The notes under the pieces are model-generated. The model made no database searches. It worked only from the letters and a program-made list of their open reading frames with translations, and had not been told where the DNA came from. A stretch of 64,000 nt of DNA from Ferribacterium limneticum. Lineage in GTDB: Bacteria; Pseudomonadota; Gammaproteobacteria; Burkholderiales; Rhodocyclaceae. Below are positions 39,666-49,398 of the stretch, in pieces. Each line of letters begins with the position of its first letter. Positions within the stretch are counted from its first letter, which is position 1. The DNA is taken from NCBI RefSeq assembly GCF_020510585.1, contig NZ_CP075190.1:1054501-1118500 (forward strand), written 5' to 3'. Made by a program: the position numbers and the translations under genes.

Positions 39666-41036
39666 ATGCTCAAGATCTACAACTCCCTCAAGCGCGAAAA
39701 ACAGGTTTTCACCCCGATCGAAGCGAACAAGGTTCGCATGTATGTCTGTGGCATGACGGTCTATGACTATTGCCATCTTGGGCATGCCCGGGTCATGGTT
39801 GTTTTCGACATGGTTTATCGCTGGCTCAAGGCGAGCGGCTACGACGTGACCTATGTTCGCAACATTACCGACATCGACGACAAGATCATCAAGCGCGCCA
39901 TCGAGAATGGCGAGACGATCCAGCAACTGACCAACCGCTTCATCGCCTTCATGCACGAAGACGCCGATGCACTGGGCGTTCAACGTCCGGACTTCGAGCC
40001 GCGGGCGACCGACTACGTGCCGGAAATGCTCGGTCTGATCGGCAAGCTCGAGGCGACCGGCCTCGCCTACCAGGCCACCGACGGCGACGTGAATTACGCC
40101 GTGCGCAAGTTCCCTGGCTACGGCAAGCTGTCCGGCAAGTCGCTCGACGATCTGCGGGCCGGCGAGCGCGTTGAGGTCGATTCGGCCAAGCAGGATCCGC
40201 TCGATTTCGTGCTCTGGAAGCATGCCAAGCCGGGTGAGCCGGCCTGGGAGTCGCCATGGGGTGAAGGTCGTCCGGGTTGGCACATTGAATGTTCGGCCAT
40301 GAGTTCGAAACTGCTTGGCAATCATTTCGACATCCACGGCGGTGGCCAGGATTTGCAGTTCCCGCATCACGAAAACGAGATTGCCCAGTCGGAAGGGGCG
40401 CACCAGTGCTCCTTCGTCAATTACTGGATGCACAACGGGTTTGTTCGTGTCGATAACGAGAAAATGTCCAAGTCACTGGGCAATTTCTTCACGATTCGCA
40501 CGGTTCTTGAACAGTTCGATGCTGAAGTCGTCCGCTTCTTCATCCTGCGTGCCCATTACCGCAGCCCGCTGAATTATTCGGACGCTCATCTCGACGATGC
40601 CAAGCGCAGTCTGGACAGCCTGTATTTCACCTTGCGCGACGTGCCGGCGGTGGCTGTCGAGATCGATTGGAAAAACGATTTCGCGGCCCGCTTTGCGGCG
40701 GCGCTGGACGAGGATTTCGATTCGCATGGCGCCATTTCGGTGCTCTTCGAGCTCGCCGCCGAGGCCAATCGTCAGAAGAGTGGCGAACTGTCAGGCTTGC
40801 TCAAGGCGCTGGGCGCCGTAATCGGCTTGCTCGAGCGTGAGCCGATGGCTTATCTGCAGGGCGGTGGGGCGGCTGGCGGTCTTGATGAAGTGGCTATCGA
40901 GCAGATGATCGCGGATCGGGCGGCGGCCAAGAAGGCCCGGAATTTTGCCGAGTCGGATCGTATTCGCGATGAATTGAAGGCGGCGGGGATTGCGTTGGAT
41001 GATAGTCCGCAGGGGACGACCTGGCGGCGGGCCTGA
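39666..41036 (+). CDS. cysS: Cysteinyl-tRNA synthetase
   Basis: Charges tRNA-Cys. The 456-aa class I synthetase has zinc ligands in [14 protein letters not shown] and WHIECSAMS, the HIGH-like motif HLGHARV, and [11 protein letters not shown] 39666 gives the usual N-terminus [15 protein letters not shown]. The frame extends upstream to 39087, antisense to the TPR gene, and that part is not coding. It is divergent from the TPR gene; the 105-nt gap must hold promoters for both, but I could not assign clear -35/-10 boxes. Confidence 0.97.
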   Translation: MLKIYNSLKREKQVFTPIEANKVRMYVCGMTVYDYCHLGHARVMVVFDMVYRWLKASGYDVTYVRNITDIDDKIIKRAIENGETIQQLTNRFIAFMHEDADALGVQRPDFEPRATDYVPEMLGLIGKLEATGLAYQATDGDVNYAVRKFPGYGKLSGKSLDDLRAGERVEVDSAKQDPLDFVLWKHAKPGEPAWESPWGEGRPGWHIECSAMSSKLLGNHFDIHGGGQDLQFPHHENEIAQSEGAHQCSFVNYWMHNGFVRVDNEKMSKSLGNFFTIRTVLEQFDAEVVRFFILRAHYRSPLNYSDAHLDDAKRSLDSLYFTLRDVPAVAVEIDWKNDFAARFAAALDEDFDSHGAISVLFELAAEANRQKSGELSGLLKALGAVIGLLEREPMAYLQGGGAAGGLDEVAIEQMIADRAAAKKARNFAESDRIRDELKAAGIALDDSPQGTTWRRA

Positions 41037-41047
41037 TTTTCCGTTTT

Positions 41048-41613
41048 TAATTGGCTTGGGTTTCCGCCTTGTTGGCGGGCGTACTTTCTTTTGCTTCGCC
41101 AAAAGAAAGTAGCCAAAGAAAAGGCGACCCCGAGGGCGGCGCCGGCTTTGCCGGTCCCTTGCGCTACTCGGAACGCCGGGCGGCTGGCTAAACTCGCCTG
41201 CGGCTCAAACAACGCCAGCCGACTGCCCCCGGCCTTCCTGCGTTGCTCAGCGCCTTCCACGGGGACCCCAAAGGCGTCCGGGTTCGACCGTTTTGCCAAA
41301 AGAGCAGGCTCCCACGGTCAACCGGAAAAAACAGCCAAAATTGAAATCTGCCATCTTGGCACCCAAGCCCAAGCGCGGATCGTTTCACCGGGCCCCTTGA
41401 GAGGTGCCGAGCAACGCAGGGTCTGGCGGATAAAGGGCGAGGACTGTCTGAGGGCGAAGCCCGAGTTCCGCAGCCCCCGCCAGTCCCGAGTAGCGCAGGG
41501 AACCGGCGCAGCCGGCACCGACCTAGGGTCGCCTTCTTTTTGCTTATTTTTTCTTGGCGAAGCAAGAAAAAGTGAGACGCCCCGCAAGGGCGGAACCCCA
41601 AGCCAATTTAGAA
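41048..41613. repeat. Large imperfect inverted repeat, non-coding, about 565 bp
   Basis: The left arm begins AATTGGCTTGGGTTTCCGCC and the right arm ends GGCGGAACCCCAAGCCAATT, its near-complement. Inside, CTTTTGCTTCGCCAAAAGAAAG (left, near 41089) mirrors the CTTGGCGAAGCAAGAAA region (right, near 41552). GGCCGGTCCCTTGCGCTACTC-like sequence mirrors GAGTAGCGCAGGGAACCGG, and CCTGCGTTGCTCAGC mirrors GAGCAACGCAGG. The centre holds copy 7 of the dispersed element. Open frames here are short and mirrored, so I see no gene. A transcript would fold into a long hairpin. Such arms resemble intergenic repeats seen in other betaproteobacteria. Confidence 0.75.
41312..41347 (-). repeat. Dispersed 36-bp element, copy 7 (centre of the large inverted repeat)
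   Basis: On the minus strand: ATTTCAATTTTGGC, TG, TTTTTTCCGGTTGACCGTGG. This is a near-perfect consensus copy. Confidence 0.92.
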
Positions 41614-41649
41614 GAATACCCAATAAAACATGGATTTCACAGCCTACGA

Positions 41650-41679
41650 GGCAATGCCACTTAACTAAACGGCATTGCC
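41650..41679 (-). terminator. Hairpin downstream of the amino acid-binding protein gene
   Basis: GGCAATGCC (41650-41658) and GGCATTGCC (41671-41679) form a perfect 9-bp stem with a 12-nt loop, 10 nt after the stop of the minus-strand gene. No T-run follows, so termination would be weak or factor-assisted. Confidence 0.45.
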
Positions 41680-41689
41680 CGAAGAGTGT

Positions 41690-42829
41690 TTACTTCAGAA
41701 TCTTCCCACCTTGCCCAATGACCGTCAGTTCGACAAAGCGCGACCCGAGCCGGGTGTTCGGCCCGTAGTTGATGCGGTAGCCACCAAGATCAGCCCCGTT
41801 CATGCTTTCCAGCGAGCTCACCAGTTTGTCGCGGGTGAGATCCTTGCCGGCCCGCTTCAGGCCTTCGATCATGGTCTTGGCCATCAGGTAGCCTTCCATG
41901 CCGTAGTACGAGTAGGCACCCTTGTCGGACAATTTTTGATAGTCGCGGACGACCGGCACGACGTTGTTCCAAGGATAGGGCACGACCTGCGAAACGCCGA
42001 TGCCGCGTGAATCGGGGCCGAGCTCCTGGACGAGCAGTTCGGCGCCGACCGGGGACAGCGTCATCAGCATCGGATGCTGGCCGACTTTTTTCATGGCCTT
42101 GACGAAGGCGGCCGTCGGCTTGTAGAGCGTGACCATAACCACGGCCTGTGGCGTTGCCTTGGCAATCGTTTCCACAGCCTTGGCAACATCCACCGAATTG
42201 CGTTCGACGGTGCCGACGGCAGACGGGGCGAGGTTGTGCTTCTTGAGCGCGGCGGTGACGCCATCCAGGCCGGATTTGCCGAAGCCGTCGTTCTGGTAGA
42301 ACACGGCGATATTCTTGAGGCCGAGCGAAACCATCTGGTTGACGATGACTTCGGCTTCGTCGGCGTAGCTGGCGCGGACATTGAACATGTAGCGCGCATT
42401 CGGATTGGTGGCCAGCGATTCGCGCAGCGTGGCGGCGCCGGAAATGGTGCCGACCAGCGGCACCTTGGCCGGCCCGAAGACGGTGTTCATGGTTTCGGTC
42501 GTCGGGCTGGAGCCGTAGTAGGCGAGCAGCGCGAAGACATTTTTTTCCTTGATCAGCGTCTTGGTGTTGGCGACGGTGCGCTCGGTTTCGTAGCCATCGT
42601 CGAGGGCGATCAGTTCGAGCTTGCGACCATTGATGCCGCCGGCCTTGTTGACCTGCTCGAAATAGGTCGTGATGGTCTGCCGCATGTCCAGGCCGTAGGC
42701 GCCGTTCGGGCCGGACAGGGGAGCCGACATGCCGAGGGTGATCGTCGTGTCGGTGACGCCGGGCTCGGCCCAGCACAGCGTGGAAAAGGCAATTGCACCA
42801 ACGGCGGCCAGTCGTTTGAAGACTCTCAT
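41690..42829 (-). CDS. Branched-chain amino acid-type ABC transporter substrate-binding protein
   Basis: A 379-aa periplasmic binding protein (Leu/Ile/Val type, Peripla_BP_6) with signal peptide MRVFKRLAAVGAIAFSTLCWA and start of mature part ITLGMSAPLSGPNGAYG. ATG 42829 has GGGGGAG 8 nt upstream. No permease or ATPase genes are adjacent, so it is an orphan here and its ligand is unknown. Confidence 0.9.
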   Translation of the reverse strand: MRVFKRLAAVGAIAFSTLCWAEPGVTDTTITLGMSAPLSGPNGAYGLDMRQTITTYFEQVNKAGGINGRKLELIALDDGYETERTVANTKTLIKEKNVFALLAYYGSSPTTETMNTVFGPAKVPLVGTISGAATLRESLATNPNARYMFNVRASYADEAEVIVNQMVSLGLKNIAVFYQNDGFGKSGLDGVTAALKKHNLAPSAVGTVERNSVDVAKAVETIAKATPQAVVMVTLYKPTAAFVKAMKKVGQHPMLMTLSPVGAELLVQELGPDSRGIGVSQVVPYPWNNVVPVVRDYQKLSDKGAYSYYGMEGYLMAKTMIEGLKRAGKDLTRDKLVSSLESMNGADLGGYRINYGPNTRLGSRFVELTVIGQGGKILK

Positions 42830-42923
42830 TGTTTTTTCTCCCCCTTGTTTGATCAATCGATTCTAACAGTCGGGGATATTACCGGGAACAGGGCGACCCG
42901 GACTTTCGGCATTTTGTTCAGTC

Positions 42924-42959
42924 TTACGGTCAACCGGAAAAAATGGCCAAAAATGAAAC
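42924..42959 (-). repeat. Dispersed 36-bp element, copy 8 (after dnaJ)
   Basis: On the minus strand: GTTTCATTTTTGGCC, A, TTTTTTCCGGTTGACCGTAA. It directly follows the dnaJ terminator stem and supplies its T-rich tail. Confidence 0.88.
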
Positions 42960-42960
42960 A

Positions 42961-42996
42961 GCCCCGGCGCCCCGAAACTTTCGGGTAGGCCGGGGC
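42961..42996 (-). terminator. dnaJ terminator hairpin
   Basis: GCCCCGGC (42961-42968) pairs with GCCGGGGC (42989-42996), with an inner CCCGAAA/TTTCGGG stem. On the minus strand the stem is followed by CTGTTTCATTTTT, the start of copy 8 of the dispersed element. Confidence 0.75.
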
Positions 42997-43016
42997 CGCT
43001 TTGAATAATTAAGTAA

Positions 43017-44144
43017 TTATTCGGCGAAAAAGTCCTTAACCTTGTCCATCCACGACTTCGAGCGCGGGTTGTGCTTGGCGCTGTTGTCGCGGCTCGACTC
43101 TTCCAGTTCGCGCAGCAGTTCCTTCTGGCGATCAGTCAGGTTGACCGGCGTTTCGACGACGACGTGGCACATCAGGTCACCATGGGTATGGCTACGGACT
43201 CCCTTGATGCCCTTGCCGCGTAGGCGGAAGACGCGCCCGGACTGGGTTTCGGCCGGAATCTTGATGGCCGCGGCGCCGTCCAGCGTCGGGATTTCGATTT
43301 CGCCGCCGAGTGCGGCGGCGGTGAAGGAAATCGGCATCTCGCAATGCAGGTCGTTGTGGTCACGGGTGAACACGGCGTGCGCCTTGAGGTGGATCTGCAC
43401 GTACAGATCGCCCGGCGGGCCGCCATTGACGCCATGCTCGCCTTCGCCGGAGAGCCTGATGCGATCGCCTTCATCGACCCCGGCCGGAATCTTGACGGCC
43501 AGCGTCTTGTGCTGCTTGATGCGGCCGGCGCCGTCGCAGTGCTTGCACGGTTCGGCGATGAAGCGGCCGGTGCCGTGGCACTTGTGACAGGTCTGCTGGA
43601 TCGAGAAGAAGCCTTGCTGCAGGCGAACCTGGCCGGAGCCGCCGCAGGTCGGGCAGGTCTTCGGCTGGGTGCCGGGCTTGGCGCCGGAACCGTTGCAGGG
43701 ATCGCAGACTTCCATGGTCGGAATGCGGATCTTGGTTTCCGTGCCGTGGGCGGCCTGTTCGAGCGTGATCTCGAGGTTGTAGCGCAGGTCGGCGCCGCGA
43801 TAGATGTTGGAACGACCGCCGCCGCCACCGCCGCCGCGGCCGCCGAAAATTTCGTCGAAGATGCCGCCGAAGGCATCGGCAAAGCCGGCGCCACCGCCGC
43901 CACCCATGCCGGCCTGCTGGTCGATGCCGGCGTGGCCGAATTGGTCGTAGGCCGAGCGTTTCTGGCCGTCCGACAGAATTTCGTAGGCTTCCTTGGCTTC
44001 CTTGAACTTCTCCTCGGCGCCCGGATTGTCCGGATTGCGGTCGGGGTGGTGCTTCATGGCCAGCTTGCGGTAGGCCTTCTTAATTTCTTCATCGCTGGCG
44101 TCGCGATTGACGCCGAGGATTTCGTAAAAATCGCGTTTTGACAT
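43017..44144 (-). CDS. dnaJ: Chaperone DnaJ
   Basis: Hsp40 co-chaperone that delivers substrates to DnaK and stimulates its ATPase. The 375-aa product has a J domain with HPD (KHHPDRNP), a Gly/Phe-rich region, four CxxCxGxG zinc repeats (starting CDPCNGSG and CPTCGGSG) and the C-terminal substrate domain. It follows dnaK by 83 nt containing a hairpin. Confidence 0.98.
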   Translation of the reverse strand: MSKRDFYEILGVNRDASDEEIKKAYRKLAMKHHPDRNPDNPGAEEKFKEAKEAYEILSDGQKRSAYDQFGHAGIDQQAGMGGGGGAGFADAFGGIFDEIFGGRGGGGGGGRSNIYRGADLRYNLEITLEQAAHGTETKIRIPTMEVCDPCNGSGAKPGTQPKTCPTCGGSGQVRLQQGFFSIQQTCHKCHGTGRFIAEPCKHCDGAGRIKQHKTLAVKIPAGVDEGDRIRLSGEGEHGVNGGPPGDLYVQIHLKAHAVFTRDHNDLHCEMPISFTAAALGGEIEIPTLDGAAAIKIPAETQSGRVFRLRGKGIKGVRSHTHGDLMCHVVVETPVNLTDRQKELLRELEESSRDNSAKHNPRSKSWMDKVKDFFAE

Positions 44145-44168
44145 TTCTTCTACCCATCAAGTGACAAA

Positions 44169-44209
44169 GGCGCCGAGCGCCGCCGGAGATTTCCGGAAGG
44201 CTCGGCGCC
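44169..44209 (-). terminator. Hairpin between dnaK and dnaJ
   Basis: GGCGCCGAGC (44169-44178) and GCTCGGCGCC (44200-44209) form a perfect 10-bp stem, with an inner CCGG/CCGG pairing. It may reduce read-through into dnaJ or protect the dnaK mRNA 3' end. There is no T-run. Confidence 0.55.
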
Positions 44210-44227
44210 GGGCTGTGGGGCCAGGAA

Positions 44228-46165
<1,938 letters not shown>

Positions 46166-46201
46166 GATTCGTTCCTTAAAGATAAATGACTGATGTTCGT
46201 G

Positions 46202-46229
46202 AGTTGGGGGCTTTGCCACCGATTTCAAG
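46202..46229 (-). promoter_or_regulatory. Sigma-32 (heat shock) promoter of dnaK
   Basis: On the minus strand: CTTGAAA (46229-46223), 13 nt, CCCCAACT (46209-46202). The sigma-32 consensus is CTTGAA and CCCCATNT with 13-14 nt spacing. It lies about 40 nt before the dnaK ATG. Confidence 0.75.
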
Positions 46230-46246
46230 CCGCATTGACTAGTCTT

Positions 46247-46282
46247 CTACGGTCAACCGGAAAAAACGCCCAAAAGTGAAAT
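46247..46282 (-). repeat. Dispersed 36-bp element, copy 9 (after grpE)
   Basis: On the minus strand: ATTTCACTTTTGGGC, G, TTTTTTCCGGTTGACCGTAG. It begins 4 nt after the grpE stop and ends 17 nt before the dnaK -35 box. Confidence 0.92.
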
Positions 46283-46286
46283 GTGT

Positions 46287-46853
46287 TTATTTGCCCTTGG
46301 CGACCATGACGAGCGCCGGACGCAGGACGCGGTCGGCGATGGTGTAGCCCTTTTGCAGCACGGTGACGACGGTGTTCGGTTCCTGCTCCGAATCGACCAT
46401 GCCGATGGCTTGATGCTTGTGCGGATCAAACTTTTCGCCAGCCGGGCTGACTTCGTTGAGTGCGTTCTTTTCGAAGGCGGCAACCAGTTGCTTGAGCGTC
46501 AGTTCGACGCCGGCCTTGAAGCTCTCGACTGTCTGCTCCGGCACGGCCAGCGCGGCTTCGAGGCTGTCCTTGACGGCCAGCAGTTCGCCGGCAAAGCGCT
46601 CGACGGCGAACTTGTGCGCCTTGGAAATGTCTTCCTGAGCCCGGCGGCGAATATTTTCACCCTCGGCCTTGGCGCGCAGCCAGGCGTCGTGGTGTTCGGC
46701 GGCCAGCAGTTCGAGGGCGCGGAACTGCTCCTCGATGCTCGGCAGCTTGTCGGTGTGTTCCTCGACGGCCGGTTCGGCTGCGGCGGCTGGTGCTGCTTCA
46801 ACGGCAGGCTCGTTGCCTAGCATTGCTTCCTGGTTGTTTTCAGTGTTCGTCAT
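46287..46853 (-). CDS. grpE: Nucleotide exchange factor GrpE
   Basis: Releases ADP from DnaK. The 188-aa product has an acidic, Ala/Glu-rich N-terminus, a long helix ([34 protein letters not shown]) and the C-terminal [23 protein letters not shown] motif. ATG 46853 has GGGAG 8 nt upstream. It is driven by a sigma-32 type promoter at 46882-46909. Confidence 0.97.
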   Translation of the reverse strand: MTNTENNQEAMLGNEPAVEAAPAAAAEPAVEEHTDKLPSIEEQFRALELLAAEHHDAWLRAKAEGENIRRRAQEDISKAHKFAVERFAGELLAVKDSLEAALAVPEQTVESFKAGVELTLKQLVAAFEKNALNEVSPAGEKFDPHKHQAIGMVDSEQEPNTVVTVLQKGYTIADRVLRPALVMVAKGK

Positions 46854-46881
46854 GCATGGATCTCCCAAAAATCTGCAAGCT

Positions 46882-46909
46882 ATCTGGGGGTGCTTTCCCG
46901 GCTTTCAAG
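46882..46909 (-). promoter_or_regulatory. Sigma-32 (heat shock) promoter of grpE
   Basis: On the minus strand: CTTGAAA (46909-46903), 13 nt, CCCCAGAT (46889-46882), close to the sigma-32 consensus and with the same spacing as the dnaK promoter. It lies about 30 nt before the grpE ATG. Confidence 0.75.
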
Positions 46910-47002
46910 AGCCGTGCGGCAAAAAATATGGCTCATTTTGACCATCAACTTTCCGGCAAATATGCCGTTAGGAAGTCAGTCGAGTCGGCCGGGGTGAAGG
47001 AC

Positions 47003-47854
47003 ATGGAATTAACTGGATTGGGTGCTACCTACGCTTTGCTGGGGGCAGCCTCGGACGCCCGCAGCAAGGCGAGCGAAGAGCGTCAGGCCAAGCGTCTGGG
47101 CGAGATGCAGGACGCCATCAAGCGCCTTCAGGCGATGCCCACGCCAAAGCAGATGGCCAAGCAGGACTCGATGAATCGCGTCGCCATGCTCAAGAAGCGG
47201 CTCGATGCCTTGAAAGCCATGCTTCTGCATGCCTCGCCCGAACAGGCCAGGGCACTGGCCCGCGAATTGAAAAATATCGCCAAAGAGCTGTCGTCGGTAG
47301 CAAAAAGCCTGGGTAGTGGCGCTCAAGGCGCAGTTTCGGCGCCAGCGGGCGCTGAAGTGGTGACTGGTGCGATGGATGACTCCGGCAGCGCGTCGGCTAA
47401 AGCGCAAGCGGTGGCCAGCACTACGACTGAATTAGCCGCCGTCGAGGCGGCCAGCGGCGCGAGCGATACGGCCCAAGTCAATGAGGCGCAAGCCAAAACG
47501 ACAGCAGATGCCGCCGCTTCATCGACTGCCAGCCCGGCCGATGGCCGGCAGGCCGGGCAGGGTGAGGGCGACGGGGATCTGCGGGCCATGCTGCAGGATG
47601 CGAAAAAGCTCCTCAAGGAAGCGATCGCGATGCTCAAAGCCAAGATGGCCCTGGCCGCCAACCAGGCCCGGGCGAGCAAGGAGGAAAAGCAGGCGAAGCT
47701 CGACCTGCAGTCGGCCGAAAAAAGCCTGGCTGACATCGAAAAATCCTTGTCCCAGGGCGGCAGCGAGTTGTACTCGGCGCAGGGCGACCTTGGGCTGGGT
47801 GGCGCGGGAGACGGGTTTGCCATCAGTGGCTTGAATGTCAATGTCGCGGCCTGA
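47003..47854 (+). CDS. Ala-rich coiled-coil protein of unknown function
   Basis: I do not recognise the family. The 283-aa product (MELTGLGATYALLGAASDAR) has a charged helical N-terminal part with predicted coiled coil (SKASEERQAKRLGEMQDAIK to about residue 100), a low-complexity Ala/Ser/Thr/Gly middle and a second helical stretch (MLQDAKKLLKEAIAMLKAKM). There is no signal peptide or membrane span. ATG 47003 has GGTGA 5 nt upstream. An in-frame ATG at 46928 has no visible ribosome binding site. It is divergent from grpE; the shared upstream region contains the grpE heat-shock promoter. Confidence 0.6.
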   Translation: MELTGLGATYALLGAASDARSKASEERQAKRLGEMQDAIKRLQAMPTPKQMAKQDSMNRVAMLKKRLDALKAMLLHASPEQARALARELKNIAKELSSVAKSLGSGAQGAVSAPAGAEVVTGAMDDSGSASAKAQAVASTTTELAAVEAASGASDTAQVNEAQAKTTADAAASSTASPADGRQAGQGEGDGDLRAMLQDAKKLLKEAIAMLKAKMALAANQARASKEEKQAKLDLQSAEKSLADIEKSLSQGGSELYSAQGDLGLGGAGDGFAISGLNVNVAA

Positions 47855-47875
47855 GCAGCGAAAACCGGTTATAGC

Positions 47876-47894
47876 TGCCGATGATTTATCGGCA
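47876..47894 (+). terminator. Small hairpin before the kinase gene
   Basis: TGCCGAT (47876-47882), loop GATTT, ATCGGCA (47888-47894). The stem is 7 bp, about 20 nt after the coiled-coil gene stop, without a T-run. Confidence 0.35.
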
Positions 47895-47986
47895 AAGCAA
47901 TGCGCCGCTTGCCCGGCGACAAAACTGCTGCCGTGCCGTAACCTGCGTGCTACGATAATTTATTGATTGTTTCTGGCGAATCCTGA

Positions 47987-49354
47987 ATGGAAAAGATCGG
48001 CAAATACCGGGTAATTAAGGAGCTGGGCAAGGGCGCGACGGCCACTGTCTACCTCTGTGACGACCCGGATGCCAACCGCCAGGTGGCCGTCAAGGTGATC
48101 AGCTTTGGTCACGACAGCGCCGCCATGTCGCGGCGCATGCGCAAGCTGTTCCAGAACGAGGGGATGGTTTCCAAGCGCCTCAACCACCCGAATATCGTTC
48201 AGGTTTACGAAGCCGTGGTTGAGCCGGACTTCGCCTATCTGGCCATGGAGTATGTCGACGGCTTCACGCTCGAGGACAACTGCCGGATCGACAAGCTGCT
48301 CCCCATGCACCGGGCGATCAGCATCATCTTCAAGTGCTGCATGGCGCTCGACGCGGCTTACCGGCAGGGCATCATCCACCGCGACATCAAGCCGGCCAAC
48401 ATCATGATCGCCGCCAACGACGAGCCGAAGATCGCCGATTTCGGCCTGGCGCTCAACATGAACAAGGACATGGACCGCGACTCGACCTTCATCATGGGCG
48501 TCGGCTCGCCGGCCTACATGTCGCCGGAGCAGATCAAGGGTTATCCGCTCAACCAGAAGACCGACCTCTATTCGCTCGGCGTCCTGATGTTCCAGCTGCT
48601 GACCGGCCGCCTGCCGTTCCGCGCCAACAACCAGGCGACGCTGGTCTATCGCATCATCAATACCGACGCGCCAGCCGTCACCGCGCTCAACCCGAATCTG
48701 CCGGAAGGCCTCAATGCCATCATGCGCCGGGCGCTGGAGAAGGATCTCTACAGCCGCTACCGGAATGGCGCCGAAATGGCCAAGGACCTCTCGGCCGTGC
48801 GCTACCAGATCCTCGAAGAGGACGAAACGGCGCAGGATACGAGGCATTTCGAGACCTTGCGCGGGCTCGATTTCTTTGTCGAGTTCGAAAACGTCGAAGT
48901 CTGGGAAGTCCTGCGCGTCTCGGTCTGGCGCGAAATACTGCCCAACGTGGCGATCATTCGTGAAGGCGAGCGCAACAAATTCTTCGGCATCATCATCAGC
49001 GGCTCCGTCGAAATCTCGATCGAAGGCAAGGCCCTGTGCCGCCTCGGACGCAGCGAGCCGATCGGCGAGGTGTCCTATCTGCACCCGTCCAGCGACCAGC
49101 GCTGTTCGACCGCCGTCACGCTCGAGCCGACGTTGTTCCTCGAAGTCAATGCGGCAGCGCTCGCCCTGTCGTCGGAAGAGTTGCTTGAACGCATGCGCAA
49201 TGCGCTGCTGGCCAGAATGATCAATCGCCTGCGGGGAGTTAACCGCATAGCTGCGGCGCAAGGCCAGCCGGCCGTCAAGAGCCTGGGCGGCTCAATCAAC
49301 GGGGCCTCGTCGCGCCCGCCGGGCGGCCTCGATCTCGAGTTGACGCCGATGTAA
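47987..49354 (+). CDS. Ser/Thr protein kinase with C-terminal cyclic nucleotide-binding-like domain
   Basis: A 455-aa soluble protein. The kinase domain (about residues 6-275) is complete: Gly loop LGKGATATVYL, catalytic Lys in VAVKVI, HRDIKPANIM, DFGLAL and SPAYMSPEQ. The C-terminal region (about 290-420) has the double-psi/jelly-roll pattern of cNMP-binding domains (FFGIIISGSVEISIEGKALCRLG, then PIGEVSYL). The classical phosphate-binding Arg pattern is not clear, so the ligand may not be cAMP. No transmembrane or PASTA region is present. It converges with the chemoreceptor gene across a shared terminator. Confidence 0.88.
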   Translation: MEKIGKYRVIKELGKGATATVYLCDDPDANRQVAVKVISFGHDSAAMSRRMRKLFQNEGMVSKRLNHPNIVQVYEAVVEPDFAYLAMEYVDGFTLEDNCRIDKLLPMHRAISIIFKCCMALDAAYRQGIIHRDIKPANIMIAANDEPKIADFGLALNMNKDMDRDSTFIMGVGSPAYMSPEQIKGYPLNQKTDLYSLGVLMFQLLTGRLPFRANNQATLVYRIINTDAPAVTALNPNLPEGLNAIMRRALEKDLYSRYRNGAEMAKDLSAVRYQILEEDETAQDTRHFETLRGLDFFVEFENVEVWEVLRVSVWREILPNVAIIREGERNKFFGIIISGSVEISIEGKALCRLGRSEPIGEVSYLHPSSDQRCSTAVTLEPTLFLEVNAAALALSSEELLERMRNALLARMINRLRGVNRIAAAQGQPAVKSLGGSINGASSRPPGGLDLELTPM

Positions 49355-49379
49355 AAACAGCCTCCGGAGAGGCTGTTTT
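49354..49379. terminator. Bidirectional terminator between kinase and chemoreceptor
   Basis: AAAACAGCCTC (49354-49364), loop CGGA, GAGGCTGTTTT (49369-49379): a perfect 11-bp stem with A and T runs on both sides. It overlaps the last base of the kinase stop and ends 20 nt beyond the chemoreceptor stop. Confidence 0.85.
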
Positions 49380-49398
49380 ACCGACAGGCTTTAAATTC

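Noticed and set aside
41091..41768. Open frames within the large inverted repeat
   Set aside because: They appear as mirrored pairs on both strands, have no ribosome binding sites and cross the dispersed element. They reflect the palindrome, not genes.
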